DNA from: UBA2256 sp964453055
GTDB lineage: Bacteria; Spirochaetota; Spirochaetia; Treponematales; Rectinemataceae
Assembly (NCBI GenBank): GCA_964453055.1
Contig: CAYVOD010000035.1
Location: 1 to 18,278 of the forward strand
Direction: 5' to 3'
DNA length: 18,278 nt
The position numbers and the translations under genes were made by a program. Shown piece after piece: positions 1 through 6,713 of this stretch (position 1 is its first letter; each line of letters begins with the position of its first letter). Below the pieces are notes generated by a model. The model ran no database searches and was not told the DNA's origin. It worked only from the letters and a program-made list of their open reading frames with translations.

Positions 1-92
1 CCTTGTCGCCGCCGGTGGCGCCCCGAGTGGGCATCGTCGCCAATCTACAGGCCGACACCGTCCTCGAACTCCTCCTTGCGTCGCGGCCATGA
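1..92 (+). CDS. 3' end of an unidentified protein (partial)
   Basis: An open frame enters from the left edge in the codon register of base 3 and stops at TGA 90-92. The visible tail is about 29 residues and ends TVLELLLASRP; the middle reads RVGIVANLQADT, a beta-strand-like then helical pattern typical of a folded cytoplasmic protein. The family cannot be named from so little. It lies about 87 bp before the next gene on the same strand and could be in the same transcript. It could also be a chance open frame, but third-position G/C preference fits the neighbours. Confidence 0.4.
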   Translation, partial: LSPPVAPRVGIVANLQADTVLELLLASRP

Positions 93-179
93 ATGTCAGT
101 ACCATATTCCCGGCTGGCGGGAGCCGAGGGAAACAGCTTCCGCCGCTTATAAAAAAGCATGTTCCCGGAGGTGAAGCGG

Positions 180-521
180 ATGGGCGAGAGCAAGAAATTT
201 ACCGAACCGTTGGGCTGGCTCAAAGCGCTCCTCGCGCTCTGGGTCTTCGCATCCACCTTCTTCTTCCCGATCTCCAACGGCCAGTCGTTCGTCCGATTCG
301 CCGGCGTCCTCCTTTTCCTTTTCGGCTTCTGGAGCCTCGCGGCGCCGGCATCCAAGGTTTCACGCGTACTCCATATCATATTCAGCGTATCCCTTGGCCT
401 TTCGCCCTTCCTCTACGGCTACGAAGCCCCGGCGGCGGTCAACGTCTACATCGTCGCGGCGGTTTCGCTCGGTCTATCGATCTTCGACGTAGTCAAGGCT
501 AAAAAAGAAAGCCGCTTATAA
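180..521 (+). CDS. Small four-helix membrane protein, SPW-repeat-like
   Basis: This is a 113-residue, strongly hydrophobic protein with about four membrane segments in two similar halves. Each half opens with a W/L-rich helix and carries an 'S..FP/SPF' turn (STFFFP near residue 25, LGLSPFLYG near residue 78), which resembles the SPW-repeat membrane family of unknown function. It should sit in the inner membrane; no catalytic residue is evident and the tail is basic (KAKKESRL). I chose ATG 180 because GGAGGTG at 167-173 lies 6 nt upstream; the earlier in-frame ATG at 159 overlaps that site and has no site of its own. The acetyltransferase gene follows 37 bp downstream on the same strand. Confidence 0.7.
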   Translation: MGESKKFTEPLGWLKALLALWVFASTFFFPISNGQSFVRFAGVLLFLFGFWSLAAPASKVSRVLHIIFSVSLGLSPFLYGYEAPAAVNVYIVAAVSLGLSIFDVVKAKKESRL

Positions 522-558
522 AAGGTTCAACATTACAAAGGATCCCCGGAGGTAGGTG

Positions 559-1008
559 ATGGAAAAGATTCGCTACTCTGACCGTCTTGAGGAGATGGAT
601 TTCGACCGCATGTCGGCGATGTTGTCCCAGGCTCACTGGTGTCCCGACATCGGCGCGGAGGAACTGCGAATCAGCGCCGAGAACTCCGCCATCCAGGTGG
701 GGGCCTTCAACGAAAAAGGCGTACAGATCGGCTGCGCCCGCGCCATCTCCGACAAGATCCGTTTCGCCTACGTGATCGACGTGTTCGTGGACAAGGACTA
801 CCGGGGCAGGGACATCGCCACCGAAATGATGCGCTTCATGCTCGATCATCCTTCCATGAAACAAGTCTACCAGTGGTTCCTTATCACCAAGGACGCCCAC
901 CCTCTCTATAGGAAGGTAGGATTCGGCGACCTCACGAGGCAGAACGAGTGGATGGAAATTCGCCGTCCCCGGCCCGATCGCTCCGGCACGGAGTGGCTTA
1001 AGGGCTGA
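559..1008 (+). CDS. GNAT-family N-acetyltransferase
   Basis: This 149-residue protein is a complete GNAT domain and should transfer an acetyl group from acetyl-CoA to an amine on an unknown acceptor. The core is readable: the 'ARAISDKIRFAYVIDVFVD' strands, the acetyl-CoA pyrophosphate loop DYRGRDIATEMM (a variant of the R-G-x-G-x-G/A signature) and the late KDAHPLYRKVGFGD motif, where the Tyr before 'KVGF' is the usual general acid position. This late motif is typical of the small stand-alone YjgM/YesJ-like group. ATG 559 is preferred to the GTG at 556 because GGAGGT at 548-553 is 5 nt before the ATG. It probably shares a transcript with the membrane protein upstream. The natural substrate cannot be inferred. 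Confidence 0.85.
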   Translation: MEKIRYSDRLEEMDFDRMSAMLSQAHWCPDIGAEELRISAENSAIQVGAFNEKGVQIGCARAISDKIRFAYVIDVFVDKDYRGRDIATEMMRFMLDHPSMKQVYQWFLITKDAHPLYRKVGFGDLTRQNEWMEIRRPRPDRSGTEWLKG

Positions 1009-1033
1009 TACTAGCACTTTCCTGCCTGCGCTA

Positions 1034-1062
1034 TTGTCTTGCGCCCTTTCCTGTTGTACTAA
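1034..1062 (+). promoter_or_regulatory. Putative sigma-70-type promoter of the FRG gene
   Basis: TTGTCT at 1034-1039 and TACTAA at 1057-1062 are separated by 17 bp. The -10 box ends 6 nt before the ATG at 1069, so transcription would start at or next to the initiation codon, and no Shine-Dalgarno is present. The call rests on hexamer matches alone. Confidence 0.4.
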
Positions 1063-1068
1063 GAAAGC

Positions 1069-2028
1069 ATGAGAGAGATGACTCCTCAGCTGGACGGCAG
1101 GCTCAAGGTTCATTTCGGGGACTCGGTGGCTCGCTCAGAGCCTTATCCCGTCGAACGCTACGACGAACTCACGCGCATCGTCGCAGAGCTTTCCTATCTC
1201 AACAGGGAGAACCTTCTAGTCTATAGGGGACAGACCAGGGATTTTCTCAACAAGGCGGGGGCGACCAGCCTTTATCCCTCTCTTTACAGGAAGAATGTCC
1301 TCAACAAGGCCCGGCTAGGGCGGGACTTCGCCCTCCTCGACGAGCTTTCAGCCATCCTGGTAGAGGAAACCAGAAAAATGGACAGGAAGGCCGGGGACGA
1401 GCTTCGCAAGCGGCGCTCTCTCCAGCAAGCCATCCTCCAACATTACCAGGTCTGCGAGACTCCTCTGCTAGACCTGAGCCTGTCCCTCAGGGCGGCTTGT
1501 TCCTTCGCCCAATTAAGCGGAGCGTCCGGCGAAAGGGTATGCGTTTACGCGCTCGCCCTTCCTTTCCCGACAGGGGGTATATCCATGGATTACCGGGAAG
1601 AAATCCTGTCGGTGCGGCTGCTCTCGGCCTGTCCCACCCTTGCCCGACGCCCCTGTTTCCAGGACGCCCTGCTGGCCGGCACCGCCGATATCAGCGACAA
1701 CTACGAGGACAAGAACGAACTCGATTTCAACCGCAGGCTCGTGGCAAAATTTTCCATACCCGCGGGAGATGTGTTCTGGGGACAGAGCCCCGGCAGGATA
1801 GACGGCGCGCTGCTGTTCCCCATCGCCGACGAAGACCCGATGTCCAGGCTTTGTTCGGAGCTGCGGAGCGCCGTGTCGGGACTGGAAGGTATGCTCTTCG
1901 CGCCCGACCATGGCGAACCGCAGCGCAGCGACGAAGAAGATTCACGAAAAGCCTCGACAGTCTCCGCCGCGGAAACCGCCTTGAGCGTCCAAGACATCGC
2001 GTACCGCCTTCGCCGTAGGTTGGGCTGA
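1069..2028 (+). CDS. FRG domain-containing protein
   Basis: This 319-residue protein matches the FRG family, named after its conserved [FY]RG motif. The motif is VYRGQTRD at residues 51-58, followed by 'SLYPSLYR' (67-74), where the family has 'LxPSLxR'. The second signature is QHYQVCETPLLDLSLS (124-139), equivalent to the family's 'QHxGxPTPLLDWT', then an 'A..FA' helix. The family's biochemical role is not established; members are often found in accessory and defence-type regions. The C-terminal 50 residues are charged and look flexible. No Shine-Dalgarno precedes ATG 1069, and a promoter-like pair ends 6 nt upstream, so translation may be leaderless; ATG 1078 is an alternative. It ends 37 bp from the convergent dehydrogenase gene. 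Confidence 0.8.
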   Translation: MREMTPQLDGRLKVHFGDSVARSEPYPVERYDELTRIVAELSYLNRENLLVYRGQTRDFLNKAGATSLYPSLYRKNVLNKARLGRDFALLDELSAILVEETRKMDRKAGDELRKRRSLQQAILQHYQVCETPLLDLSLSLRAACSFAQLSGASGERVCVYALALPFPTGGISMDYREEILSVRLLSACPTLARRPCFQDALLAGTADISDNYEDKNELDFNRRLVAKFSIPAGDVFWGQSPGRIDGALLFPIADEDPMSRLCSELRSAVSGLEGMLFAPDHGEPQRSDEEDSRKASTVSAAETALSVQDIAYRLRRRLG

Positions 2029-2029
2029 G

Positions 2030-2050
2030 CAAAAACGACCGAAAGCGGTC
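2030..2050 (-). terminator. Rho-independent terminator of the hydroxyacid dehydrogenase gene
   Basis: Read on the minus strand there is a GACCG-CTTT-CGGTC hairpin followed directly by GTTTTTGC, which is a stem with a short U-run. It lies 15 bp after the dehydrogenase stop codon. On the plus strand the same stem lies just after the FRG gene but lacks a U-run. Confidence 0.65.
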
Positions 2051-2065
2051 AACGACTCACTCTAG

Positions 2066-2929
2066 TTACTTATACAATTCCCTGATCACCGTCCAGTTTT
2101 TAGAGGACCAGCCCTTGGCGGCGGCTTCTTCCAGAAGCGCCCTCGCGGCCGCGGCCACGGGAAGCTTAATACCCTTTTCTTCCGCGAAACGGCTCATATA
2201 GTCCGCGTCCTTGCGCATCCAGCGCAGCTGGAAGGACACTGGCTCGTAGCTGGCGGCCATCATGCCCTTGACGTTGGATGTCACGGCGGGGCTCGAGAAA
2301 GAGCCGTTCATCATGGCTTTCTCCGCCTCTACCATGTCGATGCCCGACTTCTCCATCATTGCCAGGGCTTCGGCGAGGGCGGAAACCTGCACGTCGATGA
2401 GCATGTTGTTGATGAGCTTATAGGCCATGCCCGAACCCGGGGCCCCGAACCTGAACTGCCGCTTGCTGAAGGCGGCGAGCAGGGGCTGTACGGCGTCGAA
2501 GGTGGCCTGTTCGGCCCCCACGAAGAGGTTCATCGTGCCGCCGGGGATGGAGCCGGGACCTCCGCCCAAGCCCGCGTCGGCAAAGCGTAGGCTGTGCTCC
2601 TGAGCTAGGGCGCTCAGCTCTTTCACCCAGGCCAGGGAGAGGGTGCTGCACTCGACAATGCAGCAGCCCGGCGAAGCAGCGGCAAGGGCGCCACGCGCGC
2701 CGAGCCACATGGTCTTGGAAGCCTCGTCGTCGCCCACCACGGATACGACGGCGTCAGCGCCCCGCACAGCCTCGGCGGGGCTGGCGGCCCGTTTCGCTCC
2801 CAGTTTCACCAATTCCCCGCCCCTACCCTCGCTCCGGTTGTAGACGTTCAGCTCATAGCCGGCCTTCAGGATGTTGGCCGCTATGTTGAAACCCATATTG
2901 CCCAGCCCCAGAACCGCGATCGTTTTCAT
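2066..2929 (-). CDS. Beta-hydroxyacid dehydrogenase (3-hydroxyisobutyrate dehydrogenase family)
   Basis: This 287-residue NAD(P)-dependent dehydrogenase has the usual length and order of the family. The N-terminal Rossmann loop is VLGLGNMGFNIA (residues 7-18). The substrate-binding signature is DAGLGGGPGSIPGGT (118-132), a divergent form of the canonical 'DAPVSGGxxGAxxGTL'. The catalytic segment is GSGMAYKLINNML, with Lys171 and Asn174/175. Likely substrates are short beta-hydroxyacids such as 3-hydroxyisobutyrate, tartronate semialdehyde or succinic semialdehyde/glyoxylate; the altered signature prevents a closer call. An AGGAGG site at 2935-2940 lies 5 nt before the ATG. The winged-helix gene ends 26 bp upstream on the same strand, so the two are probably cotranscribed. 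Confidence 0.85.
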   Translation of the reverse strand: MKTIAVLGLGNMGFNIAANILKAGYELNVYNRSEGRGGELVKLGAKRAASPAEAVRGADAVVSVVGDDEASKTMWLGARGALAAASPGCCIVECSTLSLAWVKELSALAQEHSLRFADAGLGGGPGSIPGGTMNLFVGAEQATFDAVQPLLAAFSKRQFRFGAPGSGMAYKLINNMLIDVQVSALAEALAMMEKSGIDMVEAEKAMMNGSFSSPAVTSNVKGMMAASYEPVSFQLRWMRKDADYMSRFAEEKGIKLPVAAAARALLEEAAAKGWSSKNWTVIRELYK

Positions 2930-2955
2930 GCCCGCCTCCTTGCCTTTTTAGCGAT

Positions 2956-3138
2956 TTATGCCTTCTTCCACTGCCAGAAGCAAGCCTTGGGAGACTCGAG
3001 CTTGCCTTCCTTCTTGAGGGCGCTCATTATCTTGTCCACTTCCTTCTTCTCCACTCCCGTGGACTGGGCTACCTGGGCGGCGCTAAGAGCTTTTTCCGAA
3101 GCTTGAAATGCCTGAATCACCTTTTCTCTGTTATCCAT
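2956..3138 (-). CDS. Small winged-helix-like DNA-binding protein
   Basis: This 60-residue basic protein starts MDNREKVIQAFQ and contains a helix-turn-helix pattern: 'LSAAQVAQSTGVEKKEVDKIMSAL' has the spacing of helix 2, turn and recognition helix, followed by KKEGKLESPK as the wing. It is a minimal MarR/ArsR-like winged-helix fold without a sensor domain, and is probably a dimeric regulator or nucleoid-type accessory. An AAGGAG site lies about 7 nt before the ATG. It sits between the nitronate monooxygenase and the dehydrogenase genes, 26 bp ahead of the latter, so it may regulate this small operon. A structural rather than regulatory role cannot be excluded. Confidence 0.75.
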   Translation of the reverse strand: MDNREKVIQAFQASEKALSAAQVAQSTGVEKKEVDKIMSALKKEGKLESPKACFWQWKKA

Positions 3139-3207
3139 GACGATCTCCTTCTATGTTAAAGGTACTGCATCGAAGATTGTTGGTAAAAGAATTGGAAAAA
3201 CAATCCC

Positions 3208-3234
3208 GGCGGGCGAAAGGACGCAAAACCCGCC
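3208..3234 (-). terminator. Hairpin after the nitronate monooxygenase gene
   Basis: On the minus strand GGCGGG (3234-3229) and CCCGCC (3213-3208) form a 6-bp stem with a 15-nt loop immediately after the stop codon, followed by GGGATTGTTTTT. The U-run starts about 6 nt after the stem, so termination is plausible but not ideal. Confidence 0.45.
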
Positions 3235-4314
3235 TCACTCTGCTTCGTAGTCGCGCTTGAGCTCGTCCATCAGCTCCCGGACGGGCACGATCCGCTCTGT
3301 CCTCCAGGCGTTGGCGCCCGCGAAGGCGAAGCCCTTGTCCAGCTTTCCCTTTTGGGCGTTGAGAAGGGCGAGGGATATGCAATACGGGGCGGTCGCGATA
3401 TCGCAGGTGACGATGCAGTGGTAGGGGCAGGAGAAGGGTTTTTTCTTGCCTTGGGCGACATCGTCCAGAAATTCGTTCCGTATCGCGCGCCCCGGCATTC
3501 CCACGGGGCTCTTGATAATCTCCAGATCCTCGCGATCGGCTGCCACGTAGGTATCCTTGAACTCGGGCGCCGCGTCGCACTCCTCTGTTGCAACGAAGCG
3601 GGTAGCCATCTGTACGCCAGCCGCGCCCATCTCGATATAGCGGCGGATATCGGCGCCGGTGTAGATGCCGCCTCCCGCGATGACGGGTATTTTCCTGCCG
3701 GTTTTCTCCTCGAAGGGCTTCACAGCGGCAATCACCTCAGGGACGATCTTTTCCAGGGCAAAGTCCGGATCTTCGAGCTGTTCCGCCTTGAAGCCAAGGT
3801 GGCCGCCGGCCATTGGCCCCTCGACGACGAAAGCGTCGGGCAGGTAGCCGTACTTGTCCAGCCAGCGCTTGGCCAGAAGGATTGCGGCGCGGCCAGAGGA
3901 AACTATCGGCACGAGTTTTGTCTTGCAGCCTTCTTTTATAAATTCCGGAAGATTGACCGGGAGGCCCGCCCCGGAAAATATGATGTCTATTTTTTCCTCA
4001 ATCGCCGTTTTCACCAGATCGGCGAAATTACTGAGGGCGACCATTATGTTGACGCCGAGAATTCCCTTGGTTTGGGCGCGAGCCTTCCTGATCTCCCGCC
4101 GCAGAGCCCGAATGTTGGCCCCGAGAAAATCCTTGAACCCGTCCGGCTCCATGAGACCGATGCCCGCCGCCGCTATGACGCCCACGCCGCCTGCGTTGGC
4201 AACCGCCGCGGCGAGACCCGAAAGGGATACCCCCACGCCCATGCCGCCCTGGACTATCGGCATCCTCGCGACAAGGTCGCCTATGACAAGACTCTTTATC
4301 TTTCTAGCATTCAT
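3235..4314 (-). CDS. NAD(P)H-dependent flavin oxidoreductase, nitronate monooxygenase / FabK-like
   Basis: This 359-residue FMN-binding TIM-barrel protein belongs to the nitronate monooxygenase (2-nitropropane dioxygenase) and enoyl-ACP reductase II superfamily. Visible motifs in order are PIVQGGMGVGVS, GGVGVIAAAGIG, GVNIMVALS, IIFSGAGLP, PIVSSGRAA, EGPMAGGHLGFK (the GGH carries the usual catalytic His), PVIAGGGIYTGADI and GAAGVQMATRF, the phosphate-binding end of the barrel. A Cys-rich tail follows, with C296-x3-C300-x3-C304 and C312. ATG 4314 is chosen over an upstream in-frame TTG (4362) because the latter overlaps a consensus -35 box and because AGAGGT lies 9 nt before 4314. It may act on nitronates or quinones or as an enoyl reductase; no fatty-acid genes are nearby to favour FabK. 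Confidence 0.85.
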   Translation of the reverse strand: MNARKIKSLVIGDLVARMPIVQGGMGVGVSLSGLAAAVANAGGVGVIAAAGIGLMEPDGFKDFLGANIRALRREIRKARAQTKGILGVNIMVALSNFADLVKTAIEEKIDIIFSGAGLPVNLPEFIKEGCKTKLVPIVSSGRAAILLAKRWLDKYGYLPDAFVVEGPMAGGHLGFKAEQLEDPDFALEKIVPEVIAAVKPFEEKTGRKIPVIAGGGIYTGADIRRYIEMGAAGVQMATRFVATEECDAAPEFKDTYVAADREDLEIIKSPVGMPGRAIRNEFLDDVAQGKKKPFSCPYHCIVTCDIATAPYCISLALLNAQKGKLDKGFAFAGANAWRTERIVPVRELMDELKRDYEAE

Positions 4315-4334
4315 GGAAAGTACCTCTTCGAGCC

Positions 4335-4362
4335 AGAGTAACACTTTTTGATTTTTTGTCAA
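4335..4362 (-). promoter_or_regulatory. Promoter of the nitronate monooxygenase gene
   Basis: On the minus strand a perfect TTGACA (4362-4357), a 16-bp spacer and TACTCT (4340-4335) preceded by TG-N give an extended -10 element. The predicted start near 4328 leaves a leader of about 14 nt that includes the AGAGGT site. Confidence 0.65.
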
Positions 4363-4390
4363 AGACGGTACGGCCGACAGTCTATAACTC

Positions 4391-4408
4391 GATCGAAAAA
4401 ATTCGATC
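4391..4408. promoter_or_regulatory. Palindrome in the divergent promoter region (operator candidate)
   Basis: GATCGAA-AAAA-TTCGATC is a perfect 7-bp inverted repeat with a 4-bp spacer. It lies 16 bp upstream of the -35 box of the BspA-like gene and 28 bp upstream of the -35 box of the nitronate monooxygenase, a position suited to a dimeric regulator. No regulator is identified. Confidence 0.45.
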
Positions 4409-4424
4409 CGAAGCTTGAGAGGTT

Positions 4425-4453
4425 TTGACTAAAAAGTCCGTTCGCGCTTTACT
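4425..4453 (+). promoter_or_regulatory. Promoter of the BspA-like gene
   Basis: TTGACT (4425-4430), a 17-bp spacer and TTTACT (4448-4453) resemble a sigma-70 promoter. The predicted start near 4460 leaves about 50 nt of leader, with GGAG at 4496-4499 before ATG 4510. Confidence 0.55.
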
Positions 4454-4509
4454 TCGGCGCCTAAACGCGCAAAAATGGACCATCATCGCGAATACGGAGT
4501 GACGCAACA

Positions 4510-6246
4510 ATGAAAACACGCTTCGGCTTTTGGCTATTCGCTCTCGGCGCGATGTTCCTCCATCCGATTCCGCTTCCGGCACAGGTCAAGATAGCCCCGG
4601 CGCAGAAAATCCAGCCGAAGACAGTGACCTCGCCGGCCATCAAGAAAGATATCGGCATGATAGCCGCGCCCGAGACGCAGCCGGAGACGGCGCTCAGCTT
4701 CACCCTGGCGTATCAGTTCAACGCATATTCCGTCTCGGCGGGCGAGGACGCCGAAACCTGCCGGAAGCTTGTCATACCTTCCACTTGGGAAGGCAAGCCC
4801 GTCCTCTACGTGGACCACGGGGCCTTCATGGGGCTCGACATGCTCGAAGAGGTGGCATTGCCCGATTCCATCAACAGCATCGGGAACGAGGCTTTCAAGG
4901 ATTGTTCCAATCTCGTTTCAGTGAATATCCCGGAAGGGGTCACCTATATCGGATGGGAGGCGTTCCAGGGTTGCTCGAGCTTGCCGAGCGTCGAGCTGCC
5001 TGAAAGCTGCCAGATCATCCCGGAAGAAGCCTTTTCCGGCTGCGCCGCCCTTGAATACCTCTCCTTTTCTTCCCGGCTGCGCGGCATCGGGAGGGCAGCC
5101 TTCGAAGGCTGCGAAAGCCTCGCCTCGATCGACCTGCCAAATTCCCTGGCTGAGATTCCGGCGTCGCTTTTCGTGGGCTGCGCGAGCCTCACGGACCTTG
5201 TCCTCCCGGACTCGGTCAGGTCCGTCGGTCCCTACGCGTTCGCCGAATGCGCATCCCTGGCCCGAGTCGTCATCCCCGAGGGGGTCACGAGAATCCAGGA
5301 AGAAACCTTCCGAGGTTGTTCCAACCTCGAGAGTCTCGAGCTTCCCTCATCCCTCAGGTACCTGGACGAAGGGGCCTTCAGGGGCCTCGACGCGCCGATC
5401 GCGCTGAACCTTCCCCAGGGCCTCACCAGCATCGGCCGGGAAGCCTTCGCGGAGTGCGCAGGCCTCGAAAGCCTGGTCATACCCGATAGCGTGGTGGCTC
5501 TCGGCGAATTCCTGTGCAGGGATTCCCCGGGACTTCGGGCAGTCACCATAGGCGGTACGGGAGTGATCCGGTTCAGGGCGTTCTATGGCTGCACGGCCCT
5601 GGAGCGGGTAACCCTACGCGAAGGGATCCGCGCGATCGAGGACAACGCCTTCCAGGGCTGCGGAGCGCTGCGCCTGGTCAATCTTCCCCAAACGCTCGCG
5701 TCGATCGGCGACTTCGCCTTCGAGAACTGCGTTTCCCTGGGCGCTCTCACCCTTCCCGACCAGCTCAGGGAGATAGGCGAATGGGCCTTCCACGGTTGTT
5801 CCTCCCTAAGCAGGCTCCAGCTTCCCCGCCAGGCGAGAACGCTGATTGGCGAACAGGCCTTCGGGCTCTGCGAGAAACTCGACAACCTCGTCATCCCGGG
5901 AAATATTACGACTGTTGGGAAAACCGCGTTTTTCCATTGCGCGGGCTTGAGAACCCTGACCATCTCCGAAGGGGTGCTGGCGATCGAGGAGGAAGCTTTC
6001 GAGGGAGCGAGCATAGCCAATCTCGTACTCCCTTCCACGATCCGCAGCGTGCTGAACGAGGCGTTCAACTCCTGCCCGAACCTCAAGACAGTGACGGTCA
6101 AGGCCGCTGTTCCGCCGAACATAGTGTCGAACTGTTTTCCGCCGCGCTGGGAGCTGAGCTCGATCAAGGTGCCGTCGGCGAGCCTGGCGGCCTACAAATC
6201 GGCCCAAAACTGGGAGTGGTACAAGGCGCTCATCTCGGGATTCTAG
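4510..6246 (+). CDS. Secreted BspA-like leucine-rich repeat protein (LRR_5)
   Basis: This 578-residue protein starts with a signal peptide (MKTRFGFWLFALGAMF..., likely cut after LPA, residue 24), then a Pro/Lys-rich linker to about residue 65. Residues 102-536 hold about 19 tandem repeats of roughly 23 residues with the pattern (I/V)GxxAFxGCxxLxxVxLPxSVxxI, the Treponema pallidum/BspA-type LRR_5. The end (VPSASLAAYKSAQNW...) is the usual capping segment of the family. There is no lipobox Cys and no sorting signal or membrane anchor, so it is probably periplasmic or secreted. Such proteins bind host or partner-cell surfaces in oral and gut bacteria, but the ligand here is unknown. Its stop codon overlaps that of the convergent thioesterase gene. 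It has its own promoter, divergent from the nitronate monooxygenase. Confidence 0.88.
   Translation: MKTRFGFWLFALGAMFLHPIPLPAQVKIAPAQKIQPKTVTSPAIKKDIGMIAAPETQPETALSFTLAYQFNAYSVSAGEDAETCRKLVIPSTWEGKPVLYVDHGAFMGLDMLEEVALPDSINSIGNEAFKDCSNLVSVNIPEGVTYIGWEAFQGCSSLPSVELPESCQIIPEEAFSGCAALEYLSFSSRLRGIGRAAFEGCESLASIDLPNSLAEIPASLFVGCASLTDLVLPDSVRSVGPYAFAECASLARVVIPEGVTRIQEETFRGCSNLESLELPSSLRYLDEGAFRGLDAPIALNLPQGLTSIGREAFAECAGLESLVIPDSVVALGEFLCRDSPGLRAVTIGGTGVIRFRAFYGCTALERVTLREGIRAIEDNAFQGCGALRLVNLPQTLASIGDFAFENCVSLGALTLPDQLREIGEWAFHGCSSLSRLQLPRQARTLIGEQAFGLCEKLDNLVIPGNITTVGKTAFFHCAGLRTLTISEGVLAIEEEAFEGASIANLVLPSTIRSVLNEAFNSCPNLKTVTVKAAVPPNIVSNCFPPRWELSSIKVPSASLAAYKSAQNWEWYKALISGF
4813..6117 (+). repeat. 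Array of about 19 degenerate LRR_5 coding repeats
   Basis: Within the BspA-like gene, units of about 69 bp encode GxxAFxGCxxL-type repeats. They agree in protein pattern but diverge in codons, so it is an old array rather than a recent tandem expansion. One unit (GEFLCRDSPGLRAVTIGGTGVI, units of the array near the middle) is a residue short and lacks the AF pair; another (QLPRQARTLI end) is one residue longer. Confidence 0.75.
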
Positions 6247-6662
6247 CCCGCGATCGACCGCATCAGCTCGTGCACTTCCGGGTGGCTTCGCTGCAGGGGC
6301 GCGGGCTTGAAATTTCGGTCCAAGAAGGCGTGCCGGGTTTCGCCCGTCGCCCGAAGCTCGCCCGAGCCCGAGTCGACGACGCGGTACGAAATGGTCAATC
6401 GCAAGCCCGTGTACGATTCGATCGCGGGGATGACGGCTACGGTTTCCCCGTAGCGGACGCTCGATTTGTACTCGCAGGAGGCGGAGAGCACGGGAACGAC
6501 GATGCCGAGCTTTTCCATGTCGTCGTAGCCCAAGCCCGCGCGCTCGAGAAGATCGGTTCGCGCCTCCTCGAACCAGCGGATGAAGTTCGAATGGTGGACG
6601 ACGCCCATCTGGTCGGTTTCGTAATACTGTGTCTTGTGGAGATAGGGAGTCCGCGCTGTCAT
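6243..6662 (-). CDS. Acyl-CoA thioesterase, YbgC / 4-hydroxybenzoyl-CoA thioesterase family
   Basis: This 139-residue single hotdog domain should hydrolyse an acyl-CoA thioester in the cytoplasm. The active-site segment YYETDQMGVVHHSNFIRWFEEAR (shown by its key residues Asp17, the GVVHHSNF loop and the following helix) is the family's hallmark, with Asp17 as the nucleophile or general base. Downstream strands (CEYKSSVRYGETV, 'LRLTISYRV') fit the fold, and the length is normal. No Shine-Dalgarno is visible before ATG 6662. A perfect TATAAT lies on the same strand at 6721-6716, with a long hairpin between it and the start. It is convergent with the BspA-like gene and 110 bp downstream of icd. 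Substrate chain length is not readable; short-chain acyl-CoA is usual for YbgC. Confidence 0.85.
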   Translation of the reverse strand: MTARTPYLHKTQYYETDQMGVVHHSNFIRWFEEARTDLLERAGLGYDDMEKLGIVVPVLSASCEYKSSVRYGETVAVIPAIESYTGLRLTISYRVVDSGSGELRATGETRHAFLDRNFKPAPLQRSHPEVHELMRSIAG

Positions 6663-6682
6663 GGTTTTGATTATGGCGGGAG

Positions 6683-6713
6683 CCTGGCGCTCGGGGCAAG
6701 GCGGAGCGCCAGG
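6683..6713. terminator. Strong hairpin between icd and the thioesterase gene
   Basis: CCTGGCGCTC (6683-6692) and GAGCGCCAGG (6704-6713) form a perfect 10-bp stem with an 11-nt loop. On the plus strand it is followed by TTATTATATT, terminator-like for transcripts coming from the BspA-like gene. On the minus strand it follows icd but has no U-run. It also abuts a minus-strand TATAAT at 6721-6716, so an operator or leader role for the thioesterase gene is possible. Confidence 0.45.

Noticed and set aside
3352..4341. Long open frame (about 329 codons) on the plus strand opposite the nitronate monooxygenase
   Set aside because: It is antisense to a clearly conserved enzyme, has no family pattern and no ribosome binding site; GC-rich codon bias produces such frames.
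4813..6117. CRISPR-like or tandem DNA repeat
   Set aside because: The regular spacing is the protein-level LRR_5 repeat inside one reading frame; DNA units are too diverged and there are no spacers.
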